A program made the position numbers and the translations under genes. A stretch of DNA of 52,289 nucleotides from assembly GCA_050698755.1 (NCBI GenBank), contig JBOHCK010000005.1, forward strand, positions 1-52,289, in the 5' to 3' direction. Below are positions 1 through 7,892 of this stretch, piece after piece. This stretch comes from Palsa-504 sp050698755. GTDB taxonomy: Bacteria; Actinomycetota; Actinomycetes; Streptosporangiales; Streptosporangiaceae. The stretch's first letter is position 1. The number at the start of each line of letters is the position of its first letter. A model generated the notes under the pieces. That model made no database searches and was not told where the DNA came from. It worked only from the letters and a program-made list of their open reading frames with translations.

Positions 1-56
1 CGCCTGCCTGCGCGCGGCCGCGCACGCCTGCCTGCGCGCGGCCGCGCACGCCTGCC
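1..56. repeat. Two tandem copies of a 24-bp GC-only repeat plus a partial third
   Basis: The unit occupies 1-24 and 25-48, and its first 8 bases recur at 49-56. Each unit contains the self-complementary core GCGCGGCCGCGC, which could fold as a short hairpin. It lies directly behind the stop of the minus-strand epimerase gene, so a transcription-termination role is possible. The array may continue beyond the window edge. Confidence 0.7.
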
Positions 57-58
57 GC

Positions 59-1060
59 CTACCCTGCCGCGTCGGCGAGCGCGGCGAGCAGCTCGCGCTC
101 CCGGTCGGGGCTCAGGCCGGCGCGCCTGGGCCGGTCCAGGCCCTCGTCGCGCTCCCAGGCCAGCACGTCGGCCTGAAGCTCGGTCTGCGGGCGGTGCCGC
201 AGCCCGATGGCCTGGGCGGCCTGGCCGCTGCGGGCCGAGAAGGCTTCCCAGCCCGGCTCGAACACGCACATGGGCAGCGATTCCGGGCCCATCCACTCGG
301 TGACGCCCTGCGCGAGCAGCCACGCGGGGTCCGCTTCGACGACCGGGCCGGTATGCCCGCCCACCGTCCTGGCCTGGTCGATCCAGGCGCTGAACTCCAT
401 GACCGGGCCGACCGCGTCGTAGGTCCCCGTGGTCTTGGCCTGCGCACAGTCGAGCATCCAGGCGGCCAGGTCGCGTGCGTCGATGACCTGCGTCGGCATC
501 TGCGGAGTGGCGGGGACGAGCATCGGGGCGTGCGGGTCGCGGGCCGCGCGCGCCACCCAGTAGCCCGAACGGCATGAGCGGTCGCCGGGCCCGCCGATCA
601 GGCCGGCCCGCGCGATCATGAGCCGGTCGCCCACCGCGGCCACCGCGCTCTGCTCGCACGCCACCTTCGCCTCGCCGTACTGCTCGACCCCGGCCTCGTC
701 CTGGTCCGTGGCGGGCAGCAGCGGCGTGGTCTCATCGGCGCCCGCGACGTCGTGGGGAGGCGCATAGACACTCCCGGACGAGACGTAGCCCCAGTGCGCG
801 GCCCGGTCGCCGAGCGCCGCCAGCGCCCCGCGGACCAGGCCGGGCTGCCACGACACCTCGATCACCGCGTCCCAGTCACGGTCGCGGACGCTGTCGTAGG
901 CCGCGTCCTCCCGCCGGTCGGCGGTCACCAGGACCGAGCCGTCGGCCACCGGGCCGCTTTCGCCCCGGGCCAGGCAAGTCACCGCGTATCCGCGTTCGAC
1001 CGCCTGCCGGGCCACCTCGCGGCCCAGCCACGCCGTGCCGCCAAGCACCAGAACTTCCAT
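59..1060 (-). CDS. NAD(P)-dependent epimerase/dehydratase (extended SDR family)
   Basis: The 333-residue protein opens with a Rossmann fold: beta strand VLVLGG, then the nucleotide loop GGTAWLG at about residues 6-12. A YGEAK (YxxxK) motif lies mid-protein, as expected for an SDR active site. The family includes nucleotide-sugar epimerases and cinnamoyl-type reductases acting in the cytoplasm; the substrate cannot be read here. The open frame extends upstream to 1105, but the ATG at 1060 is preferred because the Rossmann strand starts immediately after it. The gene stands alone on the minus strand, with the decayed DHFR-like gene upstream in the same direction. No operon partner is evident. 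Confidence 0.82.
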   Translation of the reverse strand: MEVLVLGGTAWLGREVARQAVERGYAVTCLARGESGPVADGSVLVTADRREDAAYDSVRDRDWDAVIEVSWQPGLVRGALAALGDRAAHWGYVSSGSVYAPPHDVAGADETTPLLPATDQDEAGVEQYGEAKVACEQSAVAAVGDRLMIARAGLIGGPGDRSCRSGYWVARAARDPHAPMLVPATPQMPTQVIDARDLAAWMLDCAQAKTTGTYDAVGPVMEFSAWIDQARTVGGHTGPVVEADPAWLLAQGVTEWMGPESLPMCVFEPGWEAFSARSGQAAQAIGLRHRPQTELQADVLAWERDEGLDRPRRAGLSPDRERELLAALADAAG

Positions 1061-1126
1061 GAGGCCAGTCCAGCACGCCGGAGCGGGCGCCGCACCGAGG
1101 TTCACGCAGAGCTTTACCGAATGCCG

Positions 1127-1497
1127 TCATTTCCCTGGAACGTAGACGAGCTCGGCCGAACCGTCAGGAAATATCCGGTCCGCCCGCAGCAACCGCAGCG
1201 GTACGGTCGGGGCCGACCGCGGAGACAGCGGCACGCCGTCGCCCAGCAGGATGGGCAGGACGACGAGCTCGAGGTCAGGACGTAGACCTGCAGGCCAGGC
1301 CACGGCCACCGGGGCGCGCCCAGCGCGGGTACGAAGGTGTTCCGGCCCATGACTACTGCGTCGCAGCCCTGGATGAACTCGGGGAAACCATGTGACGTCC
1401 CCGGTACGAAACCGGGCATGACGGCCAGGGTGGGCACGCCCTCCGGCGTGGCCACGAAACCGTCGGCGCTTACTCCCATGCGCGACCGGATGTGCAT
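1127..1497 (-). pseudogene. Dihydrofolate-reductase-like (RibD C-terminal domain) protein, internally deleted and frameshifted
   Basis: The start at 1497 follows a good ribosome-binding site (GGAAGGAG) and encodes MHIRSRMGVSADGFVATPEG, a typical beginning of the RibD_C/DHFR-like family. The frame reads normally through a GRNTF-type motif to QVYVLTS. At about 1270-1285 it runs into a Ser/Cys-rich out-of-frame tail. The true family C-terminus (LELVVLPILLGDGVPL to the VYVPGK end) continues in another frame to 1127. About 50 residues that normally separate these segments are missing, so a deletion caused the frame change. Intact members are around 170-190 residues. The product is probably non-functional. 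Confidence 0.72.
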
Positions 1498-1695
1498 CGG
1501 ACGACTCTCCTTCCGGATCTGCGCCGGCCCTGAGCGGCCGGCGGACTTGATACTGTGTCGGCGCGACCGGGCCGATCTCGACATCCCTGGTGCGGATTAA
1601 AGAGTCAGGAATGCTGGAGTGACCGTCCAGCCGGTCTCCAGGCCGGCTTCCTAATCTCCTGTCCACGGCAGGAGAAATGCTGAGCAGGGAGGATC

Positions 1696-3342
1696 GTGAT
1701 CGTGCGGGACAACGTGACCATCGCGTACCGCGGAGCGAAGTACGAGCTCGGGCGCGGGTCTACCTTCTTCGGGATCTGGGCCGCCGGAGCGTCCCGCTCG
1801 CAGCCGCACCAGTGGTGGCCAGATACGCCCGAAGGCTGGGCCGCCGCCTGGTCGCGGTTCACGGAAATCGAGACCCCGGGGACGATCGTCCCGGTCGGCC
1901 GGCGGTCCGCCTGGGCGGGCCCTGGTGCCGTCCCGGCCGCAGAGAGCGCCTTCGCGGCAGGCCACGGAGGCATCCCGGCGGGGCCGCGCGCGGCGGGCAC
2001 CAGCGTCGTCGGGCCCATCGCGGCGGGCCTGCTGGCCGCGGGAGTCGTGCTTGGCGTCATCGGGCTCTTCCCCGGGTACCTGGCCGGCGGCAGCCTCGCT
2101 AAGGAGCCGCCCGACCTCGTCCCGCACGTGATCTACCTCGCCGGCTGGACCGCGAGCGCCGTCCTCATCGCCCTCGGCGGCACCCGGCTGCGGCTGGGCG
2201 CGCTGCTGGGGGCCGGGCTGAGCCTGGTCACCTTCGGGCTGTTCTTCTCGGACGCGGGCACGGCTATAGCCGGAGGCCTCCACCTGGCCGACGCGGGCCT
2301 CGTGCTCTCGATCGCGGGCTGGCTCGCGTGCGCCGCGGGCTCCGCGATAGCCGTGCTGCTCCCGATCGCGGGCCGCCCCGGCCTGCTCAGGCCGAGCGGA
2401 AACCAGCGCCTGCTGGGCAGGCCGCGCGGCGCGCAGGTAGGTGCCGCCATCCTGCTGGTGCTCGCCGGTCTCGGTGCCGCCATCACGTTCGCCCCGTCCT
2501 GGGACAGCTTCACGCTGCGGACGTCGATCGGGCAGTCGCAGTACCTGACGGCGGGCAACGCGTTCTCCAACCCGGGACCCGTAATCGCCGGGGACGTCGC
2601 GGTCATGGTCGCGCTGGCCGCGGTGGTCATCGCGGCGGCCCTGTGGCGCCCGGTCCTGCACGGTGCGGTGCTGCTCATCGGCGCCACCATCCCGATGGTG
2701 GCGCAGGCCATCTCGGCCCTCATCCAGGCGGGCGAAAAGGCCACACCGCAGCAGTTCGGGCTCTCGCCGGCGCAGGCCGAACGGTTCGGGCTCACGATCA
2801 GCTCCGGTCTCACGCCGACGTTCTGGATCTACTGCGCGTTCGTCCTCGTGCTGGTGGTCTCGTGCGCCTGGATGCTGCTCACGCCCCGCGAGTTCGTAGG
2901 CGTTCCGGCCGGTCCGTACCCCGGCACCCAGCCGGGCGACGACCTGTGGCGGACCGCCCAGCCCGAGCCGGACGACGACATCTGGGCCACCACGGCCGCG
3001 GCCGACGACGACGCGCAGGACACGGCTCCGACCGATCCCGGCGACGTTGCGTGGCACGTCCCCCCGGCCGACGCCTTCGACCTGGCGGGCGCCCCCTCGC
3101 CCTCACCTGCGGCCACCGAACCGGCCAGCACTGCCGACCCCGAGAGCAGTGCCGACCCCGAGAGCAGTGCCGACCCCGAGAGCAGTGCCGACCCCGAGAG
3201 CAGTGCCGACCCCGAGAGCAGTGCCGACCCCGAGAGCACTCCCGGCGCAGAGGGGACGGCGGTACCGGACCCCGGTACGCCAGCCGACGACCGCACCGAG
3301 CCGGCCGCAGCGATGCACCTTCCGCGCCGGTCAGCTGAGTAA
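1696..3342 (+). CDS. Multi-pass membrane protein with Asp/Glu-rich repeat tail, function unknown
   Basis: The GTG start lies 2 nt after a GGGAGGA-type site. The N-terminal ~95 residues look soluble. About six hydrophobic segments follow between residues ~100 and ~390, including VVGPIAAGLLAAGVVLGVIG and PTFWIYCAFVLVLVVSCAWM. The last ~150 residues are acidic and low in complexity, with six near-identical SADPES units. I do not recognise a catalytic domain. The architecture suggests a plasma-membrane protein with a disordered cytoplasmic or extracellular tail. It has no obvious operon partner: the next gene begins 77 nt downstream with its own ribosome-binding site. Several long frames on the opposite strand are Pro/Arg-rich shadows. 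Confidence 0.7.
   Translation: MIVRDNVTIAYRGAKYELGRGSTFFGIWAAGASRSQPHQWWPDTPEGWAAAWSRFTEIETPGTIVPVGRRSAWAGPGAVPAAESAFAAGHGGIPAGPRAAGTSVVGPIAAGLLAAGVVLGVIGLFPGYLAGGSLAKEPPDLVPHVIYLAGWTASAVLIALGGTRLRLGALLGAGLSLVTFGLFFSDAGTAIAGGLHLADAGLVLSIAGWLACAAGSAIAVLLPIAGRPGLLRPSGNQRLLGRPRGAQVGAAILLVLAGLGAAITFAPSWDSFTLRTSIGQSQYLTAGNAFSNPGPVIAGDVAVMVALAAVVIAAALWRPVLHGAVLLIGATIPMVAQAISALIQAGEKATPQQFGLSPAQAERFGLTISSGLTPTFWIYCAFVLVLVVSCAWMLLTPREFVGVPAGPYPGTQPGDDLWRTAQPEPDDDIWATTAAADDDAQDTAPTDPGDVAWHVPPADAFDLAGAPSPSPAATEPASTADPESSADPESSADPESSADPESSADPESSADPESTPGAEGTAVPDPGTPADDRTEPAAAMHLPRRSAE
3127..3240 (+). repeat. 18-bp coding tandem repeat (six copies, SADPES tail)
   Basis: Six units of AGCAGTGCCGACCCCGAG run from 3127 to 3234, with a partial seventh. 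The first unit has C in place of G at position 6; the next five are identical. Each translates as Ser-Ser/Thr-Ala-Asp-Pro-Glu within the acidic tail of the membrane protein. Near-perfect DNA identity points to recent slippage expansion, so copy number may vary between strains. Confidence 0.9.
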
Positions 3343-3419
3343 TCCCGGCTTGCCCGGCGGCGCGGACCACGGTTTCATGGGCTCGGAGGACTGTGTCCGA
3401 TTCGCCGAGGAGCCCGAAC

Positions 3420-5264
3420 ATGGCCGTCGAGGCCGGCACCACCGCGCTGTTGTTTGCGCCGCCCAGCATCGTGGCCGACGGGGACGGCACCGGTGACGGC
3501 AACCTGCTTCTGTGCTCGACCGAGCCGCTCGGCGACTACCCCGTCACCGTCGTGCACAGCGTCCGCGCGTGGGCGGCCGCCGATCCCGGCCACCCGCTAG
3601 CCGCCGAACGCAGCACTGCGGGCGCCTGGCGGATCTGCAGCTACGGCGAGGCGGTAGCCGCGGCCGACGCGATCGGCCAGGGGCTGATCGGCCTCGGCCT
3701 CGGCCCGGACCGGCCGCTGCTCATCCTGTCGGGCAACGGCGTCGACCACCTGGTGATGACGCTGGCCGCGATGACCGCCGGCGTTCCCGTCGCCCCGGTC
3801 AGCGTCGCGTACTCCCTGCAGAGCCGCGACCACGCCCGGATCCGGGCGATCGCCAGCCTGATCCGCCCCGGCGCCGTGTTCGCCGACGACGCAGGCAGGT
3901 ACGCCGCGGCGCTGGACGCGATCGGGCACGTGCCCGCTATCGTGCGCGCTGGTGACCGGCCAGGAGCGGAGCGGATCGAAGAGCTCATGGCCATCGTCCC
4001 CGGCCCCGCCGTGGCGGCCGCGTTCGACGCCGCTGACCCGGAGGCGATCGCGAAGATCCTCTTCACCTCTGGCTCGACCGGGGCCCCGAAGGGAGTGCTC
4101 AACACCCACCGGATGCTGTCGGCCAACCAGCAGATGATCCGGCAGGTGTGGCCGTTCCTGGCGGCCGAGCGGCCGGTGATCGTGGACTGGCTGCCCTGGA
4201 GCCACACCTTCGGCGGCAACCACAACGTGAACATGATGCTCACCTCGGGAGGCACGCTTTACGTCGACGCGGGGCGGCCCGTCCCCGGCCTGTTCGCGGC
4301 GAGCATCGCGAACCTCAGCGACGTCCCGCCGACCGTGTACTTCAACGTCCCGGCCGGGTACGCGCAGCTCGTCCCGGCCCTGGAGGCCGATCCAGCGTTC
4401 GCCGCGCGCTTCTTCTCCCGGCTGAGGCTGATGTTCAACGCCGGGGCGGCGCTGCCCGGCGCCCTCCGTCACCGGCTCGCCGAGGTGGCCCGGCGGACGA
4501 CAGAGCGTGCGGTGCCCGTCACCGGCGCCTGGGGCGCCACCGAGACCGCCCCGTCGGTGACGACCGCGCACTTCGACTACACCGACGCCCGCTGCATCGG
4601 CGTCCCGCTGCCCGGCGCGCAGGTCAAGCTGGTCCCGGCCGAGGGCGCCTACGAGATCCGGGTCAAGGGCCCGCTGGTCACCCCCGGGTACTTCGAACGG
4701 CCCGACCTTACCGCGGCCGCCTTCGACGATGGGGGCTTCTACCGCTCCGGCGACGCCGTCAGCCTGGCCGACCCCGGTGACCCGAACGCCGGGCTGGTGT
4801 TCCGCGGTCGGATCGCCGAGGACTTCAAGCTCGACAGCGGCACGTTCGTCCGCGTCGGCGCGGTCCGCACGGCCCTGCTCTCCGCTACCGGCCTGCTGGC
4901 CGACGCCGTGATCGCGGGCGAGGACCGCGGCTTCGCGTCCGCGCTGGCCTGGCTCAACCTGACCGAGGCGCGCACGCTGCTCGGCACCGATCCCGTGCCG
5001 CAGGATGGCCTCATCGTCGACGGGCTCCTGCACGCCGAACTCGCCGCGGCCCTGGCCCGCCACAATGCGGACGCCGGGTCCGCCGCCCGTATCGAGCGGC
5101 TGCTGGTCATGGCCGATCCGGCCGGGCTCGACGCCGGGGAGATCACCGACAAGGGGTACGTGAACCAGCGGCAGGTGCTGGCTAACCGGGCCGCCCTGGT
5201 CGAGCTGCTCTACGCCGAGCCGGCTCCGCCCGGTGTCATCGTCGCGGAAGGGACCCGTTCATGA
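3420..5264 (+). CDS. AMP-forming acyl-CoA synthetase, feruloyl-CoA synthase-like
   Basis: This ANL-superfamily enzyme activates a carboxylic acid by adenylation and thioesterification to CoA. The AMP-binding P-loop ILFTSGSTGAPKG sits near residues 212-225. GAWGATETAP matches the A5 region and GFYRSGDAV the A7 region. The segment FKLDSGTFVRVG and the overall layout resemble feruloyl-CoA synthases, which handle aromatic acids such as ferulate, but the substrate is unproven. The ATG at 3420 has a GAGGAG site 7 nt upstream. A GTG at 3393 is also open but its GGAGGA site is only 2 nt away. The stop overlaps the next start (ATGA), so the gene is translationally coupled to the CocE-type hydrolase. 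Confidence 0.85.
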   Translation: MAVEAGTTALLFAPPSIVADGDGTGDGNLLLCSTEPLGDYPVTVVHSVRAWAAADPGHPLAAERSTAGAWRICSYGEAVAAADAIGQGLIGLGLGPDRPLLILSGNGVDHLVMTLAAMTAGVPVAPVSVAYSLQSRDHARIRAIASLIRPGAVFADDAGRYAAALDAIGHVPAIVRAGDRPGAERIEELMAIVPGPAVAAAFDAADPEAIAKILFTSGSTGAPKGVLNTHRMLSANQQMIRQVWPFLAAERPVIVDWLPWSHTFGGNHNVNMMLTSGGTLYVDAGRPVPGLFAASIANLSDVPPTVYFNVPAGYAQLVPALEADPAFAARFFSRLRLMFNAGAALPGALRHRLAEVARRTTERAVPVTGAWGATETAPSVTTAHFDYTDARCIGVPLPGAQVKLVPAEGAYEIRVKGPLVTPGYFERPDLTAAAFDDGGFYRSGDAVSLADPGDPNAGLVFRGRIAEDFKLDSGTFVRVGAVRTALLSATGLLADAVIAGEDRGFASALAWLNLTEARTLLGTDPVPQDGLIVDGLLHAELAAALARHNADAGSAARIERLLVMADPAGLDAGEITDKGYVNQRQVLANRAALVELLYAEPAPPGVIVAEGTRS

Positions 5265-7018
5265 GGCGCGAGATCACGGCGAACCCACCCGGCGGCCCGG
5301 GGCGGGGCGCGACCACAGTGAGCTGGATGCTGTCGCGGGCCTGGTCGCTGCCGCCGCAGCGCAACCAGGTCGCGGTGGACCGCGACGTCAAGGTGCCGAT
5401 GTCCGACGGCACCATACTGCTGGCCGACCATTACATCCCGGTCCCGGTGGCGTCGGCGCCCACCGTCCTCGTGCGCTGCCCGTACGGCCGCTCCTTCCCG
5501 TTCAGCATGGGGAGCGCGCAGATCATCGCCGAGCGCGGCTACCACGTCCTCCTCCAGAGCTGCCGCGGCACGTTCGGGTCCGGCGGCGAGTTCGAGCCGA
5601 TGCGCAACGAGATCGCCGACGGCCGCGACACCGTCGCCTGGCTTCGCGGACAGGACTGGTTCACCGGGCGGGTCGGCACGTTCGGGGCGAGCTATCTCGG
5701 ATTCGTGCAGTGGGCGCTGGCCATGGACCCCCCGCCCGAGCTGGCGGCGGCGGTGGTGCAAGTGGGCCCGCATGACTTCAGCCGGTCCGCGTACCGTCAC
5801 GGGGCCTTCGACCTTTACAACTTCCTCACCTGGGCCGACCTGATCGCTCACCAGGAGGACACCGGGCTGCTGCAGGGCGCGGTGCGTAACGCCACGGCGC
5901 CGCGGCGGCTCCGCCCGGCGCTGGCCACGCTGCCGGTCCGGGCGGGCGCACGGAACATGCTCGGCACCGGGTCCCCCTGGTTCGAGAGCTGGCTGGAGCA
6001 CCCGGAGCTGACCGATGAGTTCTGGACGCCGTTGCAGTGCGGGGCGGCCGTCGAACGGATCACCGTGCCCACCCTGGTCATCGGCGGCTGGCACGACCTG
6101 TTCATCGAGCAGACCCTGGAGCAGTACCGCACGCTCGCGGCCCGGGGCGTGCCCACCCGCCTGCTGGTCGGGCCCTGGGCTCACCTCGACGCCGCGATCA
6201 GCGGAATCGCCCTCAGCGAGAGCCTGGCCTGGCTGGACCGTTACCTCGGTCAGGGGACGCGTCGCGCCGCCGGGGCGTCCGCCCACCCAGAATCCTCCGT
6301 CCGGATCTGGGTTGGCGGCGAGCAGGAAACCCGGAAGACCCGGAAGATCCCGCGACCCTCTAGGCGGGTCGGCCAGTGGCGGGAGATCGGGGGGTGGCCG
6401 CCCCCCGGCGCGGGGGAGCAGCGGTGGTACCTTGGCCCGCACGGCACCCTCACCCCGCGAGAGCCGGTCGCGGGCCAGGACGTCGCTCCCGCGCGGTTCC
6501 GCTACGACCCGGCCGACCCCACGCCGTCGGTGGGCGGCGCGATCATGGCCCAGGACGCAGGCGCCCGTGACAACCGGCCGGTCGAGGAGCGCCCCGACGT
6601 CCTGGTCTTCAGCAGCGAGCCGCTGGACCAGCCGGTCGAGATCATCGGTGAGGTCGCCGCCGAGCTGTCGGTGACCCGCGATAACCCGTACGCCGACCTG
6701 TTCGTGAGGCTCTGCGACGTCAGCCCGCGAGGTCGGTCGGTCAACGTCTGCGATGGCATCGTCAGGCTGACCGACCGCGACCCGCTCGCTGGCCACGTAA
6801 GGGTGTCGCTGATCGGCGCGGCGCACCGTTTCGGCCGCGGGCACCGACTCAGGCTCCAGGTCTCGGGCGGTGCGTACCCCCGCTTCGCCCGCAACCCGGG
6901 CAACGGTGAGGTGGACCCGCCCCCCGCGGCCCTGGTGTCAACGCAGTACGCGATCGGCCTCGGCCCTCAGGAAGCCGGGGACGCCTCGGTGCTACTTTTG
7001 CCCGCGGCTCACGTGTAG
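5261..7018 (+). CDS. CocE/NonD family alpha/beta hydrolase (X-Pro dipeptidyl-peptidase superfamily)
   Basis: The 585-residue protein has the full S15/CocE layout. An alpha/beta-hydrolase core carries the nucleophile elbow GASYLG (Ser144), the acid in GGWHDLF (Asp279) and the base in GPWAHLD (His308). A C-terminal jelly-roll domain follows from about residue 390. Early motifs MSDGTILLADHYIP and SCRGTFGSGG (oxyanion region) are typical. Family members hydrolyse esters or amides such as cocaine, beta-lactam esters and X-Pro peptides. Because it is ATGA-coupled to the CoA ligase, it may release an aromatic or acyl acid that the ligase then activates; that pairing is inference. Confidence 0.88.
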   Translation: MRREITANPPGGPGRGATTVSWMLSRAWSLPPQRNQVAVDRDVKVPMSDGTILLADHYIPVPVASAPTVLVRCPYGRSFPFSMGSAQIIAERGYHVLLQSCRGTFGSGGEFEPMRNEIADGRDTVAWLRGQDWFTGRVGTFGASYLGFVQWALAMDPPPELAAAVVQVGPHDFSRSAYRHGAFDLYNFLTWADLIAHQEDTGLLQGAVRNATAPRRLRPALATLPVRAGARNMLGTGSPWFESWLEHPELTDEFWTPLQCGAAVERITVPTLVIGGWHDLFIEQTLEQYRTLAARGVPTRLLVGPWAHLDAAISGIALSESLAWLDRYLGQGTRRAAGASAHPESSVRIWVGGEQETRKTRKIPRPSRRVGQWREIGGWPPPGAGEQRWYLGPHGTLTPREPVAGQDVAPARFRYDPADPTPSVGGAIMAQDAGARDNRPVEERPDVLVFSSEPLDQPVEIIGEVAAELSVTRDNPYADLFVRLCDVSPRGRSVNVCDGIVRLTDRDPLAGHVRVSLIGAAHRFGRGHRLRLQVSGGAYPRFARNPGNGEVDPPPAALVSTQYAIGLGPQEAGDASVLLLPAAHV

Positions 7019-7027
7019 CGCACCGTC

Positions 7028-7792
7028 TCAGCGCTGGACGTATTCCAGATGGCTGGCGTGCGCGTCGCGTATCCAGTCCTGGGTGATGCGCGGGTCATCG
7101 AAAGGCTGGCGCAGGGCCAGGGCGTCGAGGTAGCCGGAGTCGGCCGCCAGCCGCCTGCGGAACTCCGCGGCGTCCCCGACGTGCCCGTGACCCGGCACCA
7201 CCTGGCGCACGCCGGATACCGCCGCCAGCCGAGCCAGCCCCGTCCGGTAGTCGCCGAACGCGTCCTCCGCCTCGGTGTCCAGCAGCGGTATCTCCACGTC
7301 CGAGCACATGTCTCCGGTGACCAGGACGCCGGTATCCGGAAGGAACACGGCGCCGTGGCCCGGCGCGTGCGCGTCGTGGACGATGAGCCGCGCCGTTACG
7401 CCGTCCCAGGCGATGGCCGGGGCGTCCAGCGGCCTCACCCGCCCGAACAGCTCGAGGTCGTGACCGGGCGCGGAGGCCTCCAGCATCTCGACCATGCCCG
7501 GGCGCTCGGTCTCGGTGATGGTTACCGCCGCGGGCGCGGCGTACCGTGGCGCGTCGCCCAGCTCGCGGCTCCACAAGACGTGATCCCAGTGCGGGTGCGT
7601 GGCCCAGGCCACCACGGGCACCAGCGACCGCTCCGCGAGCTCGCCGGCCAGCTCCGCCAGCTCGGCCACCGTCACTCCGGGGTCGATCAGCAGGCACCCG
7701 CCCCCTGGTCCGGCGACCACGGTCGTCGTCGTCAGGGCGAACGAGCTGGTCGCCACCAGCACACTGGGCGCAATCTCAGTCAGCCGTCCCAC
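7028..7792 (-). CDS. MBL-fold metallo-hydrolase
   Basis: This 254-residue metallo-beta-lactamase-fold protein carries the zinc ligands THPHWDH (His66, His68, Asp70, His71), HAPGHGAV, VTGDMCSD and a terminal PGHGH. The layout resembles lactonase and beta-lactamase-like members rather than RNase Z, which is longer. The substrate is unknown. It starts at a GTG and ends 9 nt from the stop of the CocE-type gene in tail-to-tail orientation. It is followed by the hairpin repeat and the MMPL gene on the same strand. Confidence 0.82.
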   Translation of the reverse strand: MGRLTEIAPSVLVATSSFALTTTTVVAGPGGGCLLIDPGVTVAELAELAGELAERSLVPVVAWATHPHWDHVLWSRELGDAPRYAAPAAVTITETERPGMVEMLEASAPGHDLELFGRVRPLDAPAIAWDGVTARLIVHDAHAPGHGAVFLPDTGVLVTGDMCSDVEIPLLDTEAEDAFGDYRTGLARLAAVSGVRQVVPGHGHVGDAAEFRRRLAADSGYLDALALRQPFDDPRITQDWIRDAHASHLEYVQR

Positions 7793-7826
7793 CGCACCGG
7801 TATATCAGCCCGGCCGCTCTCGGGCT

Positions 7827-7892
7827 GCCTCCCATGATCACGAAGGATCTTTAGTCTGGGGCGACTCAAAAGCCTTCGTGGTCATGGGAGGC
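7827..7892. repeat. 20-bp inverted repeat (hairpin) at the 3' end of the MMPL gene
   Basis: The left arm GCCTCCCATGATCACGAAGG (7827-7846) pairs with 7873-7892 at 19 of 20 positions, leaving a 26-nt loop. The MMPL stop codon (7838-7840) lies inside the left arm. The structure could terminate transcription, although it has no T-tract. Its right arm runs directly into the tandem repeat. Confidence 0.8.

Noticed and set aside
1651..3057. 468-codon minus-strand frame
   Set aside because: Arg/Asp/Gly-rich antisense shadow of the membrane protein, with no motif or ribosome-binding site.
5210..6844. 544-codon minus-strand frame
   Set aside because: Antisense to the CocE-type hydrolase, whose catalytic residues confirm the plus strand as coding.
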